Of a stretch of 64,000 nt of DNA, positions 42,140 to 50,233 are shown piece after piece; the first letter of the stretch is position 1, and each line of letters starts with the position of its first letter. This DNA is from CAWKAV01 sp963847735. GTDB lineage: Bacteria; Desulfobacterota; Desulfuromonadia; Desulfuromonadales; BM103. Under the pieces are notes generated by a model. It did no database searches. It had not been told where the DNA came from and saw only the letters and a program-made list of their open reading frames with translations. Both the position numbers and the translations under genes were made by a program. The stretch spans positions 1 to 64,000 of the forward strand of contig CAWKAV010000005.1 of the NCBI GenBank assembly GCA_963847735.1. The letters are read 5' to 3'.

Positions 42140-42655
42140 TCAGTGGCCACTCTTGCCGGACGTCGAGGTACCCGACGCATCTGAGTGATAAAAGGCGTCT
42201 CCTTCCGGCGTCCTTGCGTGGCAGTCCTGACAACCTGTCGGCCCATCCATTTTCTCGTGGCAACCGATGACAATTCCAGTGATAGGCGGCTTTCAGGCCA
42301 GGCACATCAATGTGAAACTTGTAGATTTCCTGTGACCTCCGGTTGATATGCTCAGCGGAAAACGGATCGCGGCATGACAGTCACGACATCCGACTGTTGC
42401 CACCTCGTCACTGTTGGCATGACAACTCACACAACGCTCATCGGAGGTTCCGGTGCCTGTTGTGTGATGATGACAAGCCGAGCAATCCTCGCCCAGCTCG
42501 GTATGCATGGCATGGTCGAACTCGACACCATCGAACAGCACAGACATGGTGTCGATCGACACCTGTTCAGGTATGTCCGCAGCATGGGTCGAACTGCCCA
42601 CCGCTATGAGTGCCAGAACCGTTGTCAGGGTGGCCAAGATTTGCTTCGCGCTCAT
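42140..42655 (-). pseudogene. c3-like pentaheme cytochrome, two compensating frameshifts
   Basis: The start at 42655 has GGAG upstream and a clear Sec signal (ending STHAADIP). Joining three frames gives CSACH, CVSCH and CRDCH. A lost base near 42370 and an extra base near 42265 then give CIGCH and CQDCH, with a stop at 42140. All five heme motifs and their spacing survive, and the two indels cancel. This looks like a working periplasmic cytochrome disturbed by sequence error or very recent mutation. It would accept electrons from the adjacent Fe-S/NrfD complex. Confidence 0.75.
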
Positions 42656-42697
42656 AGTTCTCTCTCCTTAGTATTGTATGAATGCCAGCTGGCATCT

Positions 42698-42868
42698 TCA
42701 TTCGCTGAGATCACCGGGTTTTGTGTTCACATACTTGAAGAACATCGGGAACGCGATGAAGAATGCCACACAGATAAGATATTCAACTGTCTTGATGTAC
42801 TGGTAGTAATCCACCAGCGTGTACACCGTATGAAATTCACCAACTCGGCCAAGGATTTCTGTAAACAT
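42698..42868 (-). CDS. Small single-span membrane protein, 56 residues
   Basis: Too short for usual ORF cut-offs but convincing: the ATG at 42868 follows TAAGGAGAA. It encodes MFTEILGRVGEFHTVYTL, then one helix (YLICVAFFIAFPMFF) and a short charged tail. It lies 42 bp before the cytochrome gene in the same operon. It is probably an accessory subunit of the oxidoreductase. Confidence 0.7.
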   Translation of the reverse strand: MFTEILGRVGEFHTVYTLVDYYQYIKTVEYLICVAFFIAFPMFFKYVNTKPGDLSE

Positions 42869-42915
42869 ACGATTCTCCTTATTGTGCGACGAAATCTCTG
42901 TTAATCAGACAGAAC

Positions 42916-43155
42916 CTACCTGCTGCTTTGGCGACTCGCGTGTTTCTCCGTACCCTTAAGCAGCCCCTTGACGAAACCGATCAGAAGTATGATTGTCGGC
43001 ATCAACTGCACAACAACAACCAGTGCACAGAAAGCCAGAAAGGCACCAACCAGAAGACCACTGGAGTAAGTTTTGGTCGTATCCACGGCAAGAGCCGGTC
43101 CGGCCATAATCACCACCATCAACATTCCCATCCCTAAACTTGTCAGCCTTTTCAT
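42916..43155 (-). CDS. Small membrane protein of the respiratory module, paralogue A
   Basis: The protein has 79 residues from the ATG at 43155 with AAGGAGG. It has a cleavable-looking N-terminal helix ending GPALAVD, then a second helix (LLVGAFLAFCALVVVVQLMPTIILLIGFVKGLL) and a basic tail. It shares the QLxPxxILxxGxVKGLL core with the 74-residue protein encoded two genes upstream, so the two are paralogues. No known family. Confidence 0.72.
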   Translation of the reverse strand: MKRLTSLGMGMLMVVIMAGPALAVDTTKTYSSGLLVGAFLAFCALVVVVQLMPTIILLIGFVKGLLKGTEKHASRQSSR

Positions 43156-43185
43156 GACGTCCTCCTTTTTTTGCAGGGCTGTAAC

Positions 43186-43599
43186 TCATTGCAGCTGAGC
43201 TCCTGCAGGATTGTTAGCCAACTTCTCGAATGCACATTTAACCGCTTCCCGTAATTCTTCTTCATCGCCCGGACGGCTGGGTCTGAGGGCATGATAAAAA
43301 ATACCCTCGCTGCGTGCTTTGCGAATCAGCGCCAGGGGCAGTTCACTGGCAACCAGGATGATGGTCAGGTTGCGATTGCACTTCTTCAGAATCGGAATCA
43401 ATTCTGTTGCCAGCAATTCATCGAACCTGGTACTCAGCAAAACGACCTGTGCCGTCTTTTTCAGAATTCCATAAAGAACCCCGGCAGCCGAGTTGGTAAC
43501 CGTCACCTGGTAGCCATCATTGATAAACAAGTCCGCCATATGTTTTCTGGTCAACACGTCTTCGTCGGCGATGAGTAGTCCTGGCATGTGCGTTGTCAT
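43186..43599 (-). CDS. Receiver-domain protein lacking the usual phospho-aspartate
   Basis: The protein has 137 residues from the ATG at 43599 (GGAGAAAT upstream). A single receiver-like fold: LLIADEDVLTRKHMADLF keeps acidic residues, but the strand-3 end reads VVLLSTRFDE, with Ser where the phosphorylated Asp should be. The end is IFYHALRPSRPGDEEE, with Arg in place of the conserved Lys. It therefore probably works by protein contact and not by phosphorylation. It sits between two small paralogous membrane proteins. Confidence 0.75.
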   Translation of the reverse strand: MTTHMPGLLIADEDVLTRKHMADLFINDGYQVTVTNSAAGVLYGILKKTAQVVLLSTRFDELLATELIPILKKCNRNLTIILVASELPLALIRKARSEGIFYHALRPSRPGDEEELREAVKCAFEKLANNPAGAQLQ

Positions 43600-43653
43600 T
43601 TTATTTCTCCTGCCCAAGGCCAAACCGTCCCTGAACCTAGGGACACGTCTCAT

Positions 43654-43878
43654 CTAATCAATCTTCGCTTCAGACTTCTCCGGACGGGTCAACAAACCCT
43701 TGACCATACCGACGAAGAGAATCATTGCCGGAACCAACTGCGAAACGATGATCAAAGCGAAGAAACCGATAAAGAAATAAGTCAGGATTCCTGCTCCTTC
43801 ACCCTGTGACCCTGCACCTGCATAAGCTGCCGATGCGCTTCCTGCCACCATTGATATCAACGCTCTCGTCGTTTTCAT
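43654..43878 (-). CDS. Small membrane protein of the respiratory module, paralogue B
   Basis: The protein has 74 residues; the ATG at 43878 follows AAGGAGG. It has an N-terminal signal-like helix ending AYAGAG, then one long helix (ILTYFFIGFFALIIVSQL, PAMILFVGMVKGLL) and an acidic-basic tail. It is the first gene after the sigma-54 promoter and a paralogue of the protein at 42916-43155. Confidence 0.72.
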   Translation of the reverse strand: MKTTRALISMVAGSASAAYAGAGSQGEGAGILTYFFIGFFALIIVSQLVPAMILFVGMVKGLLTRPEKSEAKID

Positions 43879-43943
43879 AACAACCTCCTTGCCGTGAACC
43901 CTGTTTCATAGACTTCCTGTCTATGGTCTTTGGAACAGAGTAA

Positions 43944-43961
43944 TTGCATCAGCCGTACCAT
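43944..43961 (-). promoter_or_regulatory. Sigma-54 (-24/-12) promoter of the respiratory module
   Basis: Read on the minus strand, TGGTACGGCTGATGCA has the GG and GC dinucleotides separated by exactly ten bases, as sigma-54 requires, and close agreement with TGGCACG-N4-TTGCA. It lies about 65 bp before the first ATG at 43878. The sigma-54 activator encoded just upstream is the natural regulator. Confidence 0.75.
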
Positions 43962-44056
43962 TCTTAGAATATATTTATATTTCTTTCTAACATACTGTTT
44001 TTATTTGTTTTTACGCTGCACTTGAGGGAGTGAAGAACCGGTCAAGAATTGGAGGC

Positions 44057-44177
44057 GTATAATTAAATTATACTTATCAAGGTAGGACCCGGAGCAGAGT
44101 ATCCCCTGTAGGCTTTCTAAGATGCTGGGAAATAAGGGGTTTTACAGGCGAGGGGACTGTATAGAGAAAATATACAG
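44057..44177. promoter_or_regulatory. Three dyads, possible enhancer sites for the sigma-54 activator
   Basis: The 270-bp noncoding stretch upstream of the -24/-12 promoter contains GTATAATTAAATTATAC (44057-44073), CCTGTA...TACAGG (44105-44148) and CTGTATA...TATACAG (44157-44177). They stand 95-235 bp from the promoter, the usual distance for upstream activator sites. Evidence is symmetry and place only. Confidence 0.4.
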
Positions 44178-44227
44178 CACGAATATTTTATATAACTGCA
44201 AGAAAGGATGCCGCTGCACCATCCCGG

Positions 44228-45654
44228 CTATTCTTTGAGCCGTGCGCGGGCGCTGATTCCTTGCTTTTTAAGCATGGTCTGGAAATTGGGGCGCTGCATG
44301 CCAACCTCTTCAGCAGCTCTGGTAATGTTCCAATCGTTGCGATCCAGGGCACCCAGCAAAAAAGCCCGTTCCAGCGGCACGACAGCCTCTTCACGCAAAA
44401 GGCGTTTACGCTCTTTCAATTCGTTGGCATCAAATGGAATCACCTGGTCAGCAGATATTAACGCGCGGCGATCATCATCCGGCATTTCAAGGTCCTGACG
44501 CTGGAGGAGATCAGAATGAGAGAGAACCACAGCCCTTTCGATGATGTTTTCCAGCTCGCGAACATTGCCGGGGAAATGGTAGCTTTCCAGCTGTTCAATC
44601 ACGTCCGGGTGAAGCCGCGAATCTCTTTGCCATTCTCTTCGGCGAACTTTCTGAGGAACTGACTCGCCAGCAACATCAGGTCACCTTTGCGTTCCCTCAG
44701 TGGCGGCAATTCAATCGGAATAATGTTGAGCCGGAAGAAAAGGTCGTCGCGGAAGGTGCCCTTGCTTGATCATCTCCCGCAGGTTGACATTGGTGGCGGC
44801 AACCAGTGCGGATATCGATCGTGATCGGCCTGGTGCCGCCGATCGGCGTGACCACGCGCTCCTGCAGAACGCGCAATAACTTGGCCTGAGTCGCCAGACT
44901 GATATTGCCGACCTCATCGAGCAGCAGCGTACCGCCCTCGGCAACCTCGAAGAGTCCGCGTTTGGTCTGGGTTGCGCCGGTAAAGGAACCTTTGACATGA
45001 CCGAACAGTTCACTCTCCAGAAGAGTTTCAGCGAGGGCGGTGCAGTCGATAGCAACAAAAGGTTGTGAGCGTCGCGGACTGTGAGCATGAATGGCCCGCG
45101 CTACCAGCTCTTTACCGGTACCGCTTTCGCCACTGATCAATACCGTACTGTCGGTCGGGGCCACCTGCATGATGCGCTGGTAAAGCCTTTTCATTTCACG
45201 GCTGTCGCCAATCAGGCGATCAAAGCCATGGGTCTCGTTCATCTCCCGACGCAGACAGATATCATCGATCAGCGACGGCCCTGGATTCGATGGCATTCTT
45301 GACCTTGCTGACAATTTCTTCGTTGCGCAAATGGTTTGGACAAGTAATCGGTTGCACCATTTTTCATGGCCTCAACAGCGTTATCAATCGCCGCATAACC
45401 GGTAATCAGGATGACCGGCAATTCCGGCTGGCAGGGTTCGTATCGACCGCAGATACTTCCAATCCGCTCATGCCGGGCATTTTCAGATCAGTCACCAGCA
45501 GTTTGAATCTCTTTTGTTCCAGACGCTCCAAGGCCGCCCGACCGTTGCTGACGGTTTCCACTTCATAACCTTCAGCAGTGAGAATGCGGCGCAAACCCTC
45601 GCGGATAACCGCATCATCATCAGCAACCAGAATTCGATCAATTTCCTTGTTCAT
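44228..45654 (-). pseudogene. Sigma-54-dependent response regulator (NtrC type), many frameshifts
   Basis: Read across frames it is a full NtrC-type protein of about 460 residues. A receiver (ILVADDDAVIREG, phospho-Asp in LLVTDLKMPGMSG) is followed by an AAA+ domain (GESGTGKELVARAIH, GSFTGA, EGGTLLLDEVGN, FPGNVRELENIIERAV) and a Fis-type helix-turn-helix (NWNITRAAEEVGMQRPNF with Asp first). About seven one-base shifts break it, near 45445, 45430, 45340, 45285, 44810, 44760 and 44605. No motif is degraded and no substitution stops were noticed. It would drive the -24/-12 promoter 280 bp downstream. Confidence 0.8.
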
Positions 45655-45760
45655 GACATCCTCTGGGCAATGCGTTCGAGACTCAAACGCTCATCAGGGT
45701 CTGACAACGGCAATCAGGTTGCTACATGTGCATTGCTGCAACCGCAGGAATTCCTTATGA

Positions 45761-47408
45761 CTAGACTGCCGACGCATTGGTCTCCGGCAGGGCAGAGTCC
45801 TCGGCCGTGCGTATCAAAGACGAAATCGGCAGTTCAACTGTAAACACCGTGCCATGGCCAGGATTGCTTTGCACCTTGATCTGTCCGCCATGATTCTGAA
45901 TGATGCCATAGGACACCGACAGGCCGAGGCCGGTCCCGGCGACACCATTCAACTCCTGGTTCTTGGTCGTGAAAAATGGGTCGAAAATCCGTCCCAGATT
46001 TTCCTCGGAAATGCCGTGGCCGGTGTCCTCAATCGTCGTAATCAACAGATCTGCGTTTTAGGTCCGTACGCATGCATGATGGTCATACGCCCACCCTCTG
46101 GCATGGCGTGGCAGGCATTGACCAGCAGATTGATAAAGACCTGCTCCATCTGGGTTGGATCGACATCAATATCCGGCAGATTGACCCCATAATGACGCAC
46201 TATCTCAACATCGTTGACGTTCGCATGATGCGTCACCAGGGCCAGGGTACTCTCCATGATTTTCGACATGGAATTGAGTCGTTTGTCCGGGATCGAAGTC
46301 CGCGAGAAATCAAGCAGCCGTTTGACAATATCGGCACATCGATTGGTTTCATGGACGATGGTCAGGGCGTCTTCACGCTGGTCCTTATCAAGCCTTGGAT
46401 CTGCTGACGAACAGGTTGGAGAACATCAGAATTCCGGCTAAGGGGTTGTTGATTTCATGAGCAATACCGGCAACCAATTGACCGAGCGAAGCCAGTTTCT
46501 CCGATCGCACCAATTGATTACTGACCTGGGCAATCTCTTCCGTCCGCTCAACAACTTTTGCTTCCAGGGTTTCGGTCAATTCACGATATTCGTCGCGCGT
46601 TTCCTTCAGTCGTGCAGTCATTTCGTTGAACGCTTCGGCAAGCTCACCGATCTCATCATTTGATTTCATCTGCAACCGGCTGTCAAGCTCCATATTCGAA
46701 ACTCTGTGAGCATGCAGAGAAGATCGTGGACCGGGTGAATGACCATGCTCTGTGTCATCCAGCTCAAGCAGATGATAACAAGCAGCAACAGGGCTAACGC
46801 CAAAGGTCGCGATGCTGTTACGGTAGGCGCTCGCCTGCACACCGATTTTGGCCAGAGACGCCTGCACCTCAAGAAAACCGAGGGTCTTGACATCCGGCGG
46901 GTGCACGTGACAAGCCGCAGTAGAGCAGCTCGGCTTGTTATGAATCGCCGTGGTGACGCTGAGGATCTCTTCTCCCAGAGCGTTATGGAAGATTCTGCTG
47001 CTGTCTTCGAGAGGGGGATATTCAACCATGGAGGCTTCGTTTTCGGACTTCAAACTTGTCAGGTTGATTTCCTGCCGATGCCTTGCCGATTTCGTCTTTG
47101 CTGGTGGAAAAGTGAACATAGCCGGCTGTGCTGAAGAGACGAATCCGTTCTATCTTTTCATGCAAGCTGACTTCCTCCATCATCTCGTAGACACGCTGAC
47201 GATTGTCCTCCAGCATCTGGAAATGCGTGGTGTGCAAAATGATCTCACTGACCGTCTCAACATCATCTTTGGCTTCCTGCAGAAAAAGGTCTTTCAGCGT
47301 ACTGATGTTAAAGGAGGCGAACAGAGAGATCGTAATCAACAGTACAACACCTGTTCTGAAAATGAACTTGCTGATCAGACTATGATTGAGTGCCCGCAAC
47401 AGTGTCAT
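45761..47408 (-). pseudogene. Redox-sensing histidine kinase, many frameshifts
   Basis: Piecing the frames together gives a membrane kinase of about 540 residues. It has an N-terminal helix, a periplasmic domain with CSTAACH (a CX4CH heme motif), a second helix, HAMP, coiled coil, the His box GIAHEINNPLAGI and an ATPase domain (NLLVNACHAMPEG, DTGHGISEENLGRIFDPFF, GTGLGLSVSYGI). Shifts occur near 47070, 46800, 46720, 46400 and 46045. Its input half resembles the heme/HAMP protein at 38880-39725. It precedes the response regulator by about 100 bp, so they form one two-component system. Confidence 0.8.
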
Positions 47409-47744
47409 CGTGTCCAATCCAGACAATGATATAAAAAACCGGATGCTGTGGAACGAGTCCGGCGCAACCGAATCCACCCTGGCAACCCGGCTGGCGACAC
47501 AAAGGCCGAGGCCTCTCCTCGCATACTGAAGCAAGGCTTGGCCTCACCAAAGAGCTTAATAAAAATTAATTATCAATCTCAAATATAAACAAAAAGGATT
47601 TTATGTCAAGCGTTACGACTGACAACGGCAAGCGGTGACCTGCCGTGATGTGGGATTAAATCTTCACCGTCTTGTAAAGAAAGTTCTTGATATAAATCTT
47701 TAGGCCTTTGTTATTATTATGTAATTCTTTAATATTAAGCACAA

Positions 47745-47763
47745 GGTACGATATAGGTACGAT
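47745..47763. repeat. Direct repeat GGTACGAT with 11-bp period
   Basis: GGTACGAT occurs at 47745-47752 and 47756-47763, one helical turn apart, in the 430-bp AT-rich region between the kinase gene and a small ORF. The spacing suits a dimeric winged-helix regulator. Nothing else was recognised in 47409-47841 apart from short hairpins. Confidence 0.35.
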
Positions 47764-47841
47764 CATGCGCAAACGAATCCCCTCTCTAATTCCTAGTCTT
47801 GCCACTGCCAGAACGGATGAATAGCGGCATCGGATTTCATG

Positions 47842-48051
47842 TCAGGGGATGAAAGAATTTCGCAATTCTGCCAATTTCAGGTCTACCATACAATGTAGTA
47901 CTGCTGGACGGGGGCGACCTGTGGCCAGCACGCAGCTCAGGATTCCGCCGGTCAGATCCTCGAGGGACAGGCGAAAGAGTGACTGACGGGTAATCAGGGG
48001 CACCGCCTCTCCGATCTCGTGCAGGATATCGGCGAGGTTCTCCTGAGCCAT
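47842..48051 (-). CDS. Small hypothetical protein
   Basis: A 69-residue frame with an ATG at 48051 after AAAGAG. The sequence is amphipathic (ENLADILHEIGEAVPLITRQ) and shows no family motif. It could be real or a chance ORF; coding signals are modest and it stands alone in a noncoding region before the EF-G gene. Confidence 0.35.
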   Translation of the reverse strand: MAQENLADILHEIGEAVPLITRQSLFRLSLEDLTGGILSCVLATGRPRPAVLHCMVDLKLAELRNSFIP

Positions 48052-48158
48052 AACTCTTTATTTTCTGAAGAGACTTTTCTGCCCGCGCCGGGGAGTTCAC
48101 AGCAACTCTCCTTAGTAGTTTTTTACGCGCTCTACAAGCCCCTTCCCGAAGCGCGCTC

Positions 48159-50225
48159 CTACTCTAAACCGAACCGCTCCAGAACCGAGTCGGCAACCCT
48201 GTCGTAGTGACTGAACTCCATGGTGAAAGAACCCCGCCCCTGGGTGGCACTGCGCAGTTCGGTCATATAGCCGAACATCTTTGAAAGAGGCACGTGGGCA
48301 CGGACAACATCAACCACTTCGTGGGGTTCCATCCCTTCGATACGGCCACGCTTCTGCTGCAGACTATTCAAAACCTTGCCTGAGAACTCGCTCGGCGAAG
48401 TAATTTCCAAAGCCATTATTGGCTCAAGCAAAATCGGTTTGGCTGCACGTGCCGCTAACGAGAGACCACGTTGGGCGGCGGCACGCACGCCAAGGACCGT
48501 GGTCACCCCGGGCGTGACAGGTACCTGCTCAACAACGATACTCAGATCAACCATCGGATAACCGACCTGTACTCCCGACTGGACAGCCAAGCGCAGCGTT
48601 TCGTCAAGAGCCTGCAGAATCTCTGCACTTAAACCGTCCACATTGGCCGATGGCAGGACTATCTCAACGCCAGCGCCACGTTCCCGGGGCGAGATTCGCA
48701 GGCTGACTTCACCTCGTTGTGTCTTGCCGTCAATCTCCCGCTCAAAGAGTTCTGTGTGTTTCGCTTCGATGGAGACACTCTCCCGGTAGACAACCTGTGG
48801 CTGGCCAGCGTTGACTTCGACTCCAAAATCATCTGCCAAACGCCGCAGGACCACTTCGAGATGCAGTTCGCCCATGCCGGTCAAAACCGTCTGTCCGGTA
48901 TCTTTATCCTCACGCACCCGAAAAGTAGGATCTTCCCATTGCAGCGTTTCAAGAGAAAAAAGCAGTTTTTCGCGATCCTGAACCTGCTTCGGCTCTACGG
49001 CCAGAGAGACAACTGGTTCGGGGACGGCAAGCCCGGCCAGCAGCAGTGAACGGTCCGGGGAGCAAAGGGTATCGCCGGTCAAGGCCGCCTTGAGACCTGT
49101 TACAGCGACAATATCGCCGGCATGTGCGACATCGATTTTTTCACGCTTGTGGGCATGCATGCGAAACAGTCTTGCTGCACGTTCCTGAACGTTGCGAGTG
49201 GAGTTCAAAAGGATGTCGCCGGCCTTGAGTTGTCCAGAGTAAATACGTAGGTAGGTCAGTTTGCGACCCTCATCGGAAAGAACCTTGAAAGCCAGTGCGC
49301 AAAGAGGGCCCGACACATCGCAACCGAGCAGAAGATCTTCTTCATCTCCCGGTTGATGTGCCGACACCGCAGGCAAGTCAAGAGGTGATGGCAAAAGGTC
49401 TGTGACCGCATCAAGAAGAGGCTGAACACCCTTGTTGCGTAATGCCGAACCAAGGAATACCGGAAACAGCTGCCCGGCAAGGACTCCCTTGCGCAGCGCC
49501 TTGCGCACCTGCGCCGAGCTGATGCCCTTGCCATCCAGAAAATCTTCGAGGAGTTCATCATCCCAGTCGGCAGCGATTTCAACCAGTGCATCACGGGCTT
49601 CATCGACAGCCACCCTGAGTTCTTCAGCGACAGGATAGCAGGTAACGGTCGTCCCGAACTCCCCTTCACTGAAGGTCAGCGTACACAGATCGAGCAAATC
49701 AATAACACTGTGGAAGGCCCCTTCCTCTCCCACCGGCAACTGCATCAGCACCGGACGGGCACCGAGGCGCTCCTGCATCTGCTTAAGAACCACTCGGTAA
49801 TCGGCTCCAACGCGATCCATCTTGTTGATCATACAGATGCGCGGCACATGGTAATGATTCGCCTGATGCCAGACCGACTCGCTTTGCGGTTGCACTCCTT
49901 CAACGGCGCTGAAGATAACAATTGCGCCATCCAGAACCCTTAATGAACGCTCGACTTCGATCGTGAAATCGATATGACCCGGGGTGTCAATCAGGTTGAT
50001 CCAGGTGTCCTGCCAACGGCAAGTTGTGCTGGTGGCGGTGATGGTGATGCCGCGGGCCTGCTCCTGGGCCATCCAGTCCATGGTCGCCATTCCATCATGC
50101 ACCTCACCCAGCTTGTGAATTTCTCCGCAATAGTAGAGTATCCGTTCGGAAACGGTTGTCTTACCGGCATCAATATGCGAGATGATGCCGATATTGCGGA
50201 TTTGGTTCAGGGCAGGTGGGTTCAT
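48159..50225 (-). CDS. fusA: Elongation factor G paralogue
   Basis: The protein has 688 residues. GTPase motifs are SHIDAGKTT, RGITI, DTPGH and NKMD; then domain II, domain III (MGELHLEV), domain IV and the C-terminal YMTELRSATQGRGSF. It is not in an str operon (no rpsL, rpsG or tuf nearby), so it is probably a second EF-G (EF-G2 type), which may act in recycling or under stress. It lies 8 bp from the large unknown gene upstream, with which it is probably cotranscribed. Confidence 0.93.
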   Translation of the reverse strand: MNPPALNQIRNIGIISHIDAGKTTVSERILYYCGEIHKLGEVHDGMATMDWMAQEQARGITITATSTTCRWQDTWINLIDTPGHIDFTIEVERSLRVLDGAIVIFSAVEGVQPQSESVWHQANHYHVPRICMINKMDRVGADYRVVLKQMQERLGARPVLMQLPVGEEGAFHSVIDLLDLCTLTFSEGEFGTTVTCYPVAEELRVAVDEARDALVEIAADWDDELLEDFLDGKGISSAQVRKALRKGVLAGQLFPVFLGSALRNKGVQPLLDAVTDLLPSPLDLPAVSAHQPGDEEDLLLGCDVSGPLCALAFKVLSDEGRKLTYLRIYSGQLKAGDILLNSTRNVQERAARLFRMHAHKREKIDVAHAGDIVAVTGLKAALTGDTLCSPDRSLLLAGLAVPEPVVSLAVEPKQVQDREKLLFSLETLQWEDPTFRVREDKDTGQTVLTGMGELHLEVVLRRLADDFGVEVNAGQPQVVYRESVSIEAKHTELFEREIDGKTQRGEVSLRISPRERGAGVEIVLPSANVDGLSAEILQALDETLRLAVQSGVQVGYPMVDLSIVVEQVPVTPGVTTVLGVRAAAQRGLSLAARAAKPILLEPIMALEITSPSEFSGKVLNSLQQKRGRIEGMEPHEVVDVVRAHVPLSKMFGYMTELRSATQGRGSFTMEFSHYDRVADSVLERFGLE

Positions 50226-50233
50226 GAGGGAAT

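Noticed and set aside
48019..48207. 62-codon ORF on the plus strand
   Set aside because: It overlaps the end of the EF-G gene and has no ribosome site or recognisable content.
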